NCBI GenBank assembly: GCA_938082855.1
Contig: CALKCC010000037.1
Span: 1 to 52,513 of the forward strand
DNA length: 52,513 nucleotides
Direction: 5' to 3'
Origin: an uncultured Pirellulaceae bacterium
GTDB taxonomy: Bacteria; Planctomycetota; Planctomycetia; Pirellulales; Pirellulaceae
A program made the position numbers and the translations under genes. Positions 1 to 9,199 of the stretch are shown here, piece after piece. Within the stretch, counting starts at the first letter, position 1. Every line of letters begins with the position of its first letter. The notes beneath the pieces are model-generated. The model worked only from the letters and a program-made list of their open reading frames with translations. It searched no databases and was not told where the DNA came from.

Positions 1-998
1 CGTTTAATTGTCAGGATTTTCGTCTCCTGACTTTTCTCCGGGATGATTCCGAGACGGACAGTCGAACCTGGTTTTCCTCGAATCAATGAAACAACATCGT
101 TGAGTTTCATATCGATGACTTCCTTCATTTCGCCTTCCGTATCCTGTCCGACACTGACAATGCGGTCACCTGTTTTGAGCTCGCCCTGCTTATCAGCTGC
201 ACCGCCGGGAATGATGCGAGTGACTTTGGTGTATCCGTCTTCGAGGGTCAATTGCGCTCCGATACCATCGAGGTTTAACCGCATCTGAATTTCGAAGTTT
301 TCAGAGCTCGTTGGTGACATATAAGTCGTATGTGGATCATAACTGGTGGTCACAGAAGTCAGGAAGATCTCGAGCAAGTCGTCGCTCTTGGTTTGTTCCA
401 TTTGTTTTAACTGACTCGTGTAACGTCGATGGAGTCGTTCCCGAGCTGCATCACCTTCCGTTTTATCTCCTTTGAGAACCAGGAAGTTGTACTTAATTCG
501 CTTACGCCAGCGTTCGGTCAACTCTTCACGATTTTTGGCGTATTCAAGATTGTCCCAGTCAGTATTGATATATTCCTCTACCGTAAAATCATGCTCAGCA
601 TCGATCAGACGATGGACAACAGTGATGCTTTCTTCCATACGGCTCATGTATTGCAAAAACACATCATGTGCAAATTGAAGTTCGCCACTCTTAAGCATGT
701 CATCAATCTCAGTCTTCTTCGATTGAAAAGCATCAACATCTTCCTGTAGGAAGTAAAGTTTCATGGGATCAAGGCGTTCGATAAATGTTGCCAGGGATCG
801 TTCTGAAATCTCATCGTCTAACTCATGACGAGTGAGATGCTGTGACGATACAATGCCTCGAACCATTAAAGCGATTTGCCGGTTTTTCGTACTTGGTTCG
901 CCAATTTCCGCACCCACGAGAAATGGAAGCGTGACTCCGAGAAGAAGTAATACGGAAACAGTTCGTAGGATGTTTTTGCGTGTATTAACCAGGAGCAT
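1..998 (-). CDS. prc: Tail-specific (C-terminal processing) protease, N-terminal part
   Basis: The frame runs off the left edge, leaving the first 332 residues. I chose the ATG at 998 because it gives a clean signal peptide (LRTVSVLLLLGVTLPFLVGA, residues 11-30); no strong ribosome site is visible. Residues about 35-235 match the helical N-terminal domain of Prc/Tsp proteases, including the typical stretch SYDPHTTYMSP (219-229). A PDZ domain follows at about 240-330 (LDGIGAQL, GGAADKQGELKTGDRI). The Ser/Lys catalytic dyad would lie beyond the window, so activity cannot be judged. Family role: an exported serine protease that degrades or trims proteins from their C-terminus in the periplasm. 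Identification is strong; the start is fairly sure. Confidence 0.88.
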   Translation of the reverse strand, partial: MLLVNTRKNILRTVSVLLLLGVTLPFLVGAEIGEPSTKNRQIALMVRGIVSSQHLTRHELDDEISERSLATFIERLDPMKLYFLQEDVDAFQSKKTEIDDMLKSGELQFAHDVFLQYMSRMEESITVVHRLIDAEHDFTVEEYINTDWDNLEYAKNREELTERWRKRIKYNFLVLKGDKTEGDAARERLHRRYTSQLKQMEQTKSDDLLEIFLTSVTTSYDPHTTYMSPTSSENFEIQMRLNLDGIGAQLTLEDGYTKVTRIIPGGAADKQGELKTGDRIVSVGQDTEGEMKEVIDMKLNDVVSLIRGKPGSTVRLGIIPEKSQETKILTIK

Positions 999-1294
999 AG
1001 AAAAATCCAGTAAATGTAAAAATGAATAATGTCGAGGCACCAAGATTCCACAGCAAGTGCCGACTGGACTGGAAAAACTCAAACCAGTTTAAGCGGGAAT
1101 TTGATCACCAAGAGAATGTTAATGCGTTGATGTGACTTAGACAAGTCGAATCAGTCGCCAATGAACAGTCGGTAAATTGGATTCACCAAAAATCAAAGAG
1201 GTCTAAATCATGGAGTTGTTCACTCCCCAATTTTAAGCCTTTTCCGTACGCTTGTGTTTGTCCCTAAGAGTATTCGCGGAATTTCTTGGTTTAC
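999..1294. other. Intergenic stretch between prc and the YheT-like gene
   Basis: About 296 bases without a convincing gene. Both flanking genes are on the minus strand, so this holds the 5' region of prc and the 3' end of the hydrolase operon. I see no strong terminator hairpin, tRNA or repeat. The small frames on either strand have no recognisable content. An in-frame GTG at 1040 could extend prc by 14 codons but would spoil its signal peptide. Confidence 0.5.
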
Positions 1295-2263
1295 TTAGTC
1301 ACTTTCGAGCCATGAGATAATTTGCTCATCGAGCCAACGACGGCCCTTGCTGGCGAGATAACCCATATGGCCCCCATGCTTTGTCCGGAATAAGTCTGTC
1401 GTTTCTGAAAGCTGAACGTCATCAAATACTTCAGCAGGGACAACCGGATCATCATCGGCAATCAATATCTTTGTTGGCACGGAAATACGATGGAGGTCCG
1501 CCTTGCTGCTGCTTCGCTGATAGTAGTCATTGGCATCCTGAAATCCATTCAAGGGAGCTGTAAAGCGGTCGTCGAATTCAAATAACGACTTTGGAAATGG
1601 TGTCAACCGAGACCACTTGCAGTCGGGATGGTGCTTTAGTCGCTGAGCAATGTCTTTCTTGAGAGAACGAATAAATTGATAGTCGTAGAATCCCCAATAC
1701 TTCTTTGTTATCTGGTGACTGGAATAGGCCAGATCAATTGGTGGGCAAATGGCAATCGCTTGTTCGATGTTGATATTGGGATATTCTTCTGCTTCGCTTA
1801 ACAGCTTAAGAAGAATATTTCCGCTGAGCGAATACGCCACAACACGTATGGAATTGGATTGAGTAAATTCCTGAATCCACCGAATCGTCTGCGCCAAATC
1901 ATCGCTTGCTCCGGCGTGTGCAGTCCGTTTAGCCACAGGAATGCCCAGTCCGCACCCGCGCATATCCATTCGAAATACTTTCTGGTTATTTTGACGAAGA
2001 CGCGTTGCCAATCGCGTTAGGTACGAGGATGCATGAGAACCACCCAATCCATGCACTAAGAGAGTGGGGACACTTTGAGCCGTTGCAGTAGAAGTAGGAG
2101 AGTCATCATAGACGAAAAGTGAGTCACCATCGGAAAGCTCAATGGTGTGTTGTTTCGTCTCTGGTAACGGTCTTGTGCCACCAAATAAGGCAGCCAGAAT
2201 CGTCTGACGATGACGGCAACTCAGAAATCTCCTGGGCTTGAAATCCAGATACGTACCGGCCAT
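1295..2263 (-). CDS. YheT-family alpha/beta hydrolase
   Basis: A 322-residue alpha/beta hydrolase of the YheT/COG0429 group. Visible signs are the oxyanion-side motif HGLGGS near residue 71, the family stretch FRMDMRGCGLG, a nucleophile elbow AYSLSG with Ser145, an acid-site region ADDDPVVP, and the C-terminal His in KHGGHMGYL. The elbow departs from the usual GxSxG because both glycine positions are replaced (A-Y-S-L-S). There is no signal peptide, so it is probably cytoplasmic. It starts two bases after the stop of the 5-oxoprolinase gene and is almost certainly co-transcribed with it. The family contains esterases; the substrate here is unknown. Confidence 0.85.
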   Translation of the reverse strand: MAGTYLDFKPRRFLSCRHRQTILAALFGGTRPLPETKQHTIELSDGDSLFVYDDSPTSTATAQSVPTLLVHGLGGSHASSYLTRLATRLRQNNQKVFRMDMRGCGLGIPVAKRTAHAGASDDLAQTIRWIQEFTQSNSIRVVAYSLSGNILLKLLSEAEEYPNINIEQAIAICPPIDLAYSSHQITKKYWGFYDYQFIRSLKKDIAQRLKHHPDCKWSRLTPFPKSLFEFDDRFTAPLNGFQDANDYYQRSSSKADLHRISVPTKILIADDDPVVPAEVFDDVQLSETTDLFRTKHGGHMGYLASKGRRWLDEQIISWLESD

Positions 2264-2265
2264 TT

Positions 2266-5200
2266 CTATGGTGTTCCCCAGCCCCCTCCCCCCGGTGTTT
2301 CGAGGGTAAGTTGGTCTCCCGGCAGGACGGATAGTTGCTGACGATTACTAAGAGTCTGTTGGCTGCCGTCAGAATGAGTGAGTATGTTGAGCCCCGGTTT
2401 CCCTGGCAATCCACCCTGAATACCGGGCGGAGCATTTGAATGGCGGCGTTGAGTTAACAGTGAGACCGTGACGGGCTTTAGAAATGTCATCTTTCGGAGA
2501 ATGCCATTTCCACCGCGTTTCGCGCCTTGTCCACCAGACTCCGGACGAATGGAGAATTGCTCCAGTCTGACCGGATACCTTTGCTCAAGGATTTCCGGGT
2601 CGGTGATACGTGTGTTAGTCATATGAGTGTGTACGGCATCCGCGCCATGAGCCAATGCAGTTGCGCCGGCTCCGCCACAAATCGTCTCGTAGTACCCAAA
2701 CGTCTCATCCCCAAACAACAGATTGTTCATGGTGCCCTGACTGGCAGCGGATAACTGCAAAGCGCCGATTAGGACATCGACGATTCGTTGAGAGGTTTCT
2801 ACATTGCCACCAACAACGGCCGGTGATTCTGAAGGTGTTACCCCAGCGTTTGGATTGAGTAAGCAAGGTGGCAACACGAGCGTAATGGGTTCCAACACTC
2901 CCTGATTCAAAGGGATCGGCTGATTGATCAGCAACCGTAATACGTAGATGACGGCCGCCGTCACAATCGCTCGGTTTGCATTGAGATTGATCGGAAGTAC
3001 GTCCGATGTCCCAGTAAAGTCGATGGTTGCGGTGTCTCCTGCGATAGTCACTGTTACGCACAATTTTGCTTCATACGGTTCCGTAAAATGCTCGTCTAAG
3101 ACGTCTTCGTATTGGTAGACACCGTCGGGTAACTCCCGAATCGTCTGGCGAGTTTTCGAGGCAGCTGCCTGCTGGATTAGATCCATATATCGTAAGACAT
3201 TGTCTTCACCTCGCCGTTGAATCATCCTCTGCAGATCATCTGCGCCCTGTCGATTGGCTGCAATCTGAGCATTAATATCAGCAATGTTGGCATCGATATC
3301 GCGGGAAGGATAGTCGCTGTTTCCGAGCAAAGCTCTCAGAGTCGATTCTTCCGATTGTCCAGCGTTAACTATTTTCTGAGAATGGATCAGTACCCCTTCT
3401 TCTGCAAGCGATTTTGAAAACGGAGGCATCGATCCTGGTGTGATGCCTCCCAGTTCTGAATGATGAGCTCGGCTGGCCGTAAAAAAGAGTCGCTCCTGCT
3501 GTGGATTGAAGACGGGAGTGATAACCGTGATATCTGGTAAATGGGATCCACCGCGATAAGGATCATTAGTAATAAACACATCGCCCGGTTGCATTGGATG
3601 ATGGTCGTCAATCACTGCACGGACAGCTTCCCCCATGGCTCCCAAATGGACAGGGATGTGAGGCGCATTGACGACCAATTCTCCCGAGGCTGTAAAGATT
3701 GCGCAACTGAAGTCCAGGCGTTCTTTGACGTTGACACTGCTGGAGGTGTTTTGAAGTGTTAATCCCATCTGATCTGCAATCGATGCAAATTGATTGTTGT
3801 AGATTTCCAGTAGGGCAGGGTCAGAGTCGGTCGTGTTTTTGACTTGAGAGTCGCTAGCATCCTGAGAATGATTCAACACAATCGTACCGCTTGAAAGCAC
3901 TTCAGCCGTCCAGCCGGGATCAATGACTGTGGTGGATACCGCTTCGGTAATAATGGCAGGTCCTGAGATTAGATCTCCAGTCTGCAGCGTACATCTGGAA
4001 TAAACACAGGCGTCGTGAAATTTTCCCTGATAGTAGATGCTCGTTGGCTCTGTTGTCGGCTTGTCGCCCGGAGGTGAATTCTCCATCAAGGTCTTTGGAG
4101 GGTTTGTTTGCCCAGTGGCTTCGAGACGTAGCGTAACGAGTTCAAGCTCTGGATCGGATGTGAATCCGTAGCGACGTTGATGGGCCGATTGAAAGCGATG
4201 TTGTAAACCATCTGCATCGACCGACCAGATCAATTCGTTGGAGTTTCCGGCGATCACTTCAACCGTCAGCGATGCATCGATACCTTGCGGACGTATTTCG
4301 GCAAGTACTCTTACGTGGATGTTCTGATGCTCGATCCCTTCGTTACGCACCAGGTCGATTAGAGTATTACTCGCTTTCTTGAAAGACGATTGAAGGTCAT
4401 CCAGCACTGTTTGGGAAAGTGGTTTATAGACTCCTAGATTTGCCTGCCGGGAGATATTTGCGTGACCGATGCCATAGGCAGACAGAATTCCAGCGTCGGG
4501 ATGGTTGAGGATTTTGGTCATTCCGAGGAGTTGAGCGACCTGACAGGCGTGCTGCGATGCTGCGCCTCCAAAATTGACCAGAGTATACTCCGATGGGTTA
4601 TATCCCTTGGCTACGCTGATGTTACTGATTGCCTGAGCCATGTTGTGATTGGCGATTGTTAGGAATGCTTCCGCCAGATCGTAGAGTTGGTATTGGTGTC
4701 CGGTCGCTTCATAGATCTCGGCAATGAGGGTCTCGAGCCGTTCAGTCGCCGCCTCGGGATATAAGGGAATGGAAAACTGTTGTGGCAGAATTCTACCGAG
4801 AATTAAGTTGAGGTCGGTGACGGTGAGTGGCCCCTGTTGTCCATAACAGGCTGGCCCGGGATGGCTACCAGCACTTTGAGGCCCCACCGACAGCTTCACT
4901 CCATCGAAACTACAAATCGACCCTCCGCCTGCCGCGACGGTTTCGATTGCGAGCATCGGAGTCACAATGCGGACTCCGGCCTTTTGCGTTTCGTATTCGT
5001 ATTCAAATTTTCCGTCAAAACGAGAGACGTCTGTACTCGTCCCTCCCATATCAAATCCGATGGCCTTTTGGAATCCAACCTGTTCAGCGACTTGTGAAAA
5101 CCCGACGACTCCGCCAGCCGGTCCAGACAAGATGGAGTCCTTTCCGGAAAACGAGTCTGCCGGAATCAATCCGCCTGACGAGGTCATCAACCGAATGGAA

Positions 5201-6129
5201 GAATCTGGATGGAGTTGTTGCCTGATATCGTTGAGGTATTCAGTTAGAACAGGGTTGAGGTAGCTATTCAGGACAGTTGTGTCGGCTCGGGATACAAGCT
5301 TAATAAGAGGTGATACTTCCGAAGAAATACTGACGTCTTTGAATCCCAGTTCATTAGCCAGGGTTTTTAATGCCTGTTCATGAATGTCATTGGCATAGGA
5401 ATTCATCAGGCAGATGGCAATGGATTGGATACCTGCTTGTCGGGCTTGTTCGAGAGTTTCTCTAGCCGGAGACATTTGTAACGGTTCGAGGATTTCTCCG
5501 TTCGTATCAATGCGTTCCTGGACTTCGAAGGTTGATTCAAACAGTGGTTGGGGCTTTTGGATATTTAAGGTGAAGAGATTTGGGCGATCTTGATTTCCGA
5601 TGTGAAGAATGTCTCCAAAACCCGCCGTCGTCACAAACAACGTTCGCGCACCAGTACGTGTTAACAGAGCATTGGTGCCACGCGTTGTGCCAAGTCGCAA
5701 ACTTACCGGAGGTAAGGAGTCGGTTAACGGAATCCCAAGCAAATAATGAATGGCGATCAGAGGAGCTTCTAATGGCGTATGAATTTCATAGCGTAGCTCG
5801 GTGGTTGCATATTCGGCCGGGATCTCGAATCCCGATACCAGTTGCAAGGATCCTTCTCGACTCTCCGCAATCGTTGACTCAAAGAGTAATTGCCCGTGGC
5901 AGTCCAGCACACGTAATTGGGCTCCGTTCCAGAATGCTGGAGGATCCTGCTGACGTCGATGGTCATGCAGGACATTACCTTCAACGTGTTCAACTAGCCC
6001 TGGCGTAATGGCCGAGCTAAGAAGTTTATGTCGCTGTAGAGATTCGCTCTCTTGATTCGGAGGACAAGCGATACAGTCGGTAAATGTCCCGCCGACATCA
6101 ATCCAGAATTGCCACAGCTGGTTTTTCAA
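2266..6129 (-). CDS. 5-oxoprolinase (ATP-hydrolysing), HyuA-HyuB fusion
   Basis: The 1287 residues carry both halves of the hydantoinase/oxoprolinase family in one chain, the same layout and nearly the same length as eukaryotic 5-oxoprolinase. The HyuA half has the N-terminal phosphate-binding motif DVGGTFTD (11-18) and a second one, GFDMGGTSTD, in the middle. The HyuB half begins near residue 780 (QMGLTLQNTSSSVNVKERLD) and ends in a glycine-rich GGGGWG tail. The family reaction is ATP-driven opening of 5-oxo-L-proline to glutamate, a cytoplasmic salvage step. Many bacteria use separate HyuA/HyuB subunits or PxpABC instead. A hydantoin or N-methylhydantoin substrate is possible, but the fusion favours oxoproline. 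It lies 6 bases downstream of the PQQ-repeat gene. Confidence 0.88.
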   Translation of the reverse strand: MKNQLWQFWIDVGGTFTDCIACPPNQESESLQRHKLLSSAITPGLVEHVEGNVLHDHRRQQDPPAFWNGAQLRVLDCHGQLLFESTIAESREGSLQLVSGFEIPAEYATTELRYEIHTPLEAPLIAIHYLLGIPLTDSLPPVSLRLGTTRGTNALLTRTGARTLFVTTAGFGDILHIGNQDRPNLFTLNIQKPQPLFESTFEVQERIDTNGEILEPLQMSPARETLEQARQAGIQSIAICLMNSYANDIHEQALKTLANELGFKDVSISSEVSPLIKLVSRADTTVLNSYLNPVLTEYLNDIRQQLHPDSSIRLMTSSGGLIPADSFSGKDSILSGPAGGVVGFSQVAEQVGFQKAIGFDMGGTSTDVSRFDGKFEYEYETQKAGVRIVTPMLAIETVAAGGGSICSFDGVKLSVGPQSAGSHPGPACYGQQGPLTVTDLNLILGRILPQQFSIPLYPEAATERLETLIAEIYEATGHQYQLYDLAEAFLTIANHNMAQAISNISVAKGYNPSEYTLVNFGGAASQHACQVAQLLGMTKILNHPDAGILSAYGIGHANISRQANLGVYKPLSQTVLDDLQSSFKKASNTLIDLVRNEGIEHQNIHVRVLAEIRPQGIDASLTVEVIAGNSNELIWSVDADGLQHRFQSAHQRRYGFTSDPELELVTLRLEATGQTNPPKTLMENSPPGDKPTTEPTSIYYQGKFHDACVYSRCTLQTGDLISGPAIITEAVSTTVIDPGWTAEVLSSGTIVLNHSQDASDSQVKNTTDSDPALLEIYNNQFASIADQMGLTLQNTSSSVNVKERLDFSCAIFTASGELVVNAPHIPVHLGAMGEAVRAVIDDHHPMQPGDVFITNDPYRGGSHLPDITVITPVFNPQQERLFFTASRAHHSELGGITPGSMPPFSKSLAEEGVLIHSQKIVNAGQSEESTLRALLGNSDYPSRDIDANIADINAQIAANRQGADDLQRMIQRRGEDNVLRYMDLIQQAAASKTRQTIRELPDGVYQYEDVLDEHFTEPYEAKLCVTVTIAGDTATIDFTGTSDVLPINLNANRAIVTAAVIYVLRLLINQPIPLNQGVLEPITLVLPPCLLNPNAGVTPSESPAVVGGNVETSQRIVDVLIGALQLSAASQGTMNNLLFGDETFGYYETICGGAGATALAHGADAVHTHMTNTRITDPEILEQRYPVRLEQFSIRPESGGQGAKRGGNGILRKMTFLKPVTVSLLTQRRHSNAPPGIQGGLPGKPGLNILTHSDGSQQTLSNRQQLSVLPGDQLTLETPGGGGWGTP

Positions 6130-6135
6130 GAGACG

Positions 6136-7398
6136 CTAGCTTTTCTTTGCACCGATACAAATCAGTTGTGAGTAGGTACGAAGATACATTCGTCCACCGG
6201 AGACGGCTGGAGTACTACGACTATCCTCACCTAACGGGTTAGTTGCCAGGACTTTAAATTCCTTGCTAGCAGCAATCACATGGACAATTCCTTCTTCGTC
6301 GATGCAGAATAACTTATCCCCAACTCGGATTGGCGACCCGGAAAAGGCACAGTCCAATCGCTTTTGGTAATAGACTTCACCAGTTTTTGTATCCATGCAT
6401 GACAGGATTCCCTTGTCATAAAAACAGAACATTAGATTGTCGAGGCAGACCGAAGTTGGAACATAAGGAGCAGCTCGATCCAGTTTGAAACTGATCGTGG
6501 GTTCTGCCCCGGGTTTGATCGCGGCGACATAATTGCCCCCTCCGCCTGAACCGGTCGAACCAAAAATGTGACCACCGGAGAACAAAGGAGAAGAAACAGT
6601 TCGTTTATCAAAGGCCGTAACAGACCAGTTTTCTTTTCCAGTTTCTGGATCGAGGCTATACATACCGTCGACAGTGTTGGAGCAGATAATCTCATCTCCG
6701 TTTTCTCCCGAGTAAATAGCAGGAACGCTATAGCTGGCAGAGGCAGTACCACGAGGGGTTTTCCAAATCAACTCACCGCTTTCCTTGTCAAACGCATAGA
6801 AGAAGCTTTCACCAGGCTCGATCCCAGCCGGAAGTTTGTTGTTGGCTTGTGATGCATTGAGCAAAACTCGGTTTTTATAAATGACCGGTGACGTGCCGAA
6901 GCCATGCTGGCTGCTCCAAGAGCCCAGATCTTTGCTCCAGAGTTCATTGCCGTCGTGGCTATAAGCCTTGACTAAGGTGTGTTGAGGGTCGGACCACGCA
7001 AAGATGACAACATCCTTATCGACGACTGGAGTACAGGACGCGTAACTGGACCGCAGGTGTAATTGGTGTGTGGCTGACTGATAGTCATGCTGCCAAATCA
7101 CTTTTCCAGTACTGGCATTTAGACAGAGAACATACCGTTCCGCATTTTCTGGGTCCGCACTGAGCAAAAATAGCTTTTCTCCCCATATGACTGGTGACGA
7201 GTGACCAATCCCCGGAAGTTCCGCTTTAAAGACCACATTGTCTTCACTCCACTTGGCAGGGAAGGACTTAGTTGTGGCAACTCCTTGGCCATTTGGGCCA
7301 TGAAATCTTGTCCATTCCTGAGCTTGAGCGGAATGAGAAACTAGTAACGCACATGCGAAAAGGGCCAAACAATGTAATCGGTTGGTCATTTGGTTCAC
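6136..7398 (-). CDS. Secreted PQQ-repeat beta-propeller protein
   Basis: A 420-residue protein with a signal peptide (hydrophobic LHCLALFACALLVSHS, then AQAQ at about 24-27) and a start typical of planctomycete propellers (EWTRFHGPNGQGVA). The body is a series of PQQ-like blades, seen as repeated phrases such as LNASTGKVIWQHD, AYSHDGNELW, DKESGELIWKT, DPETGKENW and DTKTGEVYYQK. These proteins fold as a beta-propeller in the periplasm. Some are PQQ-dependent dehydrogenases and others are scaffolds like BamB. I see nothing that proves a cofactor or substrate here. The short gap to the 5-oxoprolinase gene suggests shared transcription. Confidence 0.85.
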   Translation of the reverse strand: MNQMTNRLHCLALFACALLVSHSAQAQEWTRFHGPNGQGVATTKSFPAKWSEDNVVFKAELPGIGHSSPVIWGEKLFLLSADPENAERYVLCLNASTGKVIWQHDYQSATHQLHLRSSYASCTPVVDKDVVIFAWSDPQHTLVKAYSHDGNELWSKDLGSWSSQHGFGTSPVIYKNRVLLNASQANNKLPAGIEPGESFFYAFDKESGELIWKTPRGTASASYSVPAIYSGENGDEIICSNTVDGMYSLDPETGKENWSVTAFDKRTVSSPLFSGGHIFGSTGSGGGGNYVAAIKPGAEPTISFKLDRAAPYVPTSVCLDNLMFCFYDKGILSCMDTKTGEVYYQKRLDCAFSGSPIRVGDKLFCIDEEGIVHVIAASKEFKVLATNPLGEDSRSTPAVSGGRMYLRTYSQLICIGAKKS

Positions 7399-7463
7399 TC
7401 TTAAATTGAAAGGAGACTTAGGTGATTACGCCTATCCTACATATCTAAAGCGGGACACGCAAT

Positions 7464-8786
7464 TTATGCCGTTGGTAATTCTTCCGGAGGGCTTTCCTGC
7501 TCGCCGGCAGAAAAGTCGCTTCCACTGCGAGCCGCCGCGACGATGAGTAAAACTCCCAATACCATCAATCCTGCAGCGACATAGTAAGGCACATCAATTT
7601 TGATTGCCAGCAAGGGAATTCCTATTCCCGAACCAATAATCCGAGCCAGTGAACTGATACTCTGTCCAACTCCCATGATGGCTCCCTGACGAGCTGGGTC
7701 ACTGCGTCGAGACAGCATAGCGTTGAGCGATGGTTGCATGAATGAGAATCCGGTAACGACGACGCCTAGAGCGACGAATAATAAGGTATCGCTCTGCTTA
7801 TCGATGGCCACCGTCATAATGGCAAATCCGATAATCTCCAAAACCGCTCCGGTCAAAGCCAGTGAAGAGTCAGAACGTTTTCCCGCCATGCGTCGGACAA
7901 TGCCACCCTGAACGAGTGACAGTGTAATTCCGATGAAGGCAAAGGTTCCACAAATGCCCTGATAACTAAACTTGAAGGGGCTTCCGGTAAAGTGCTTGGA
8001 GTCCCCTTTGATTAATAGTGAGAGTGTTGTTTCGAAATTGGCAAAAGAAAAAATGCAGACAAAGATAGTAATGAGAATGAGGCCAATCGACGGGATAGAC
8101 AATGCTTGTTTGAGCCCTGCCAGATCCAGGATTTTATGACCCGCTGACTTACTTGATTCCGTACGAGACTCAGGCAATTTCTTAAATGCCAGAAGTAAGG
8201 CCACGAAAGACAGGATCGCGGCGATAAATCCCGGCCAGGGACTAACCGTGTTCTCGGCCATGGCCACCATTCCCAGAAGTGGTCCGAAGGTGAAACCGGC
8301 ACCAAAAGCCATCCCGATTAACGCCATTCCTTTCGCACGCTTCTCAGGAGTCGTTGTATCGGCAATGTACGCCTGAGCGGTGGATATGGTGGCTCCGAAA
8401 ATACCGGCACCGATTCGCGAAACGTAGAGTAACAGCATGGTGGTGGAAGCGTCGTTCACCAACTCGGTCGTGGCCAGGCCAAATAGCGAGTAGAAGACGA
8501 CCGAGCCGGCTAGCCCGACCATGATAATAGGGCGTCTGCCGTGTTTGTCTGATAACTTTCCCCAGAACGGTGCAAACAGAAACTGCATCGCAGAGAAGCT
8601 TGCCATTAACAGTCCCAATTGCATTCCGGCGTTAGCAGAATCGGTTAAATAGTGATCTGCGTAGGCTGGCAATAGCGGAAGAACCAAGCCGAATCCTAGT
8701 AAGTCGATGAAGACTGTCAGAAAGATTACCAGCAGAGAGCCTTTTCGGGGTTCGTCGGTCATAGATGAATTCATTCCGTGGAGCAA
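7464..8786 (-). CDS. MFS transporter, TetA-like drug:H+ antiporter group
   Basis: A 440-residue protein with about 12 hydrophobic segments and the MFS loop motif GKLSDKHGRRP after the second helix. The opening (LLVIFLTVFIDLLGFGLVLP) and the GIFGATISTAQAYIAD stretch in the fourth-to-fifth helix region resemble the TetA/DHA1 group, whose members export drugs or metabolites using the proton gradient. The first three Met codons (8786, 8774, 8762) are all possible starts; the last gives the tidiest N-terminus (MTDEPRKGS). The substrate cannot be read from sequence. The C-terminal tail is acidic and cytoplasmic. Confidence 0.83.
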   Translation of the reverse strand: MLHGMNSSMTDEPRKGSLLVIFLTVFIDLLGFGLVLPLLPAYADHYLTDSANAGMQLGLLMASFSAMQFLFAPFWGKLSDKHGRRPIIMVGLAGSVVFYSLFGLATTELVNDASTTMLLLYVSRIGAGIFGATISTAQAYIADTTTPEKRAKGMALIGMAFGAGFTFGPLLGMVAMAENTVSPWPGFIAAILSFVALLLAFKKLPESRTESSKSAGHKILDLAGLKQALSIPSIGLILITIFVCIFSFANFETTLSLLIKGDSKHFTGSPFKFSYQGICGTFAFIGITLSLVQGGIVRRMAGKRSDSSLALTGAVLEIIGFAIMTVAIDKQSDTLLFVALGVVVTGFSFMQPSLNAMLSRRSDPARQGAIMGVGQSISSLARIIGSGIGIPLLAIKIDVPYYVAAGLMVLGVLLIVAAARSGSDFSAGEQESPPEELPTA

Positions 8787-8852
8787 AAGTTTAAGAAGGC
8801 TTCAGTTTAAATAGGAGGCCACGGTCGTGCTATCCCCTGAATTCACTCACAT

Positions 8853-9191
8853 TTAGGATTCGGCTTCTGCGACAGCATCTCCCAATTGCCGCAGTAGCTC
8901 GAGTTTATAGATGCCGGTATCATGTCCATCGCTAAAGGCAATGGTGTAGGCATAATTACCAAGTGGTTTCATACCCTGAACAATTAGAGGACGAGCTTCG
9001 GCTGCACTGATGACAGGCAATAAATCAGTAGGCTCCGGGTTGAGGGCTGCCTCGCGACAATGTGCACATGGACAATTGTCCCGAAGGATTTTGAAAGGAA
9101 TCCGGGAAATCGCATCGTCGCTCCAATTGATGACCAGGCGTTGATCCTCAGATAGGCTAATTCCGGTGGGATAGGCGGTTGGTTCGTTCAT
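8853..9191 (-). CDS. DUF971 / GBBH-like N-terminal domain protein
   Basis: A 112-residue single-domain protein of the DUF971 family, related to the N-terminal domain of gamma-butyrobetaine hydroxylase. It has the family core, including INWSDD and the cysteine cluster CPCAHCRE (Cys40, Cys42, Cys45), then YAYTIAFSDGHDTGIYKLELL. In GBBH this domain binds zinc, so a metal-binding role is reasonable. In other bacteria it occurs alone or attached to Mrp-type Fe-S carrier proteins, which suggests a link with Fe-S or metal handling, but no function is proven. It follows the aminotransferase gene by 8 bases and is likely in its operon. Confidence 0.85.
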   Translation of the reverse strand: MNEPTAYPTGISLSEDQRLVINWSDDAISRIPFKILRDNCPCAHCREAALNPEPTDLLPVISAAEARPLIVQGMKPLGNYAYTIAFSDGHDTGIYKLELLRQLGDAVAEAES

Positions 9192-9199
9192 AGTGCACC

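Noticed and set aside
429-1051. Plus-strand frames of about 60-105 codons and a minus 61-codon frame
   Set aside because: They are shadows of the prc coding sequence or its leader.
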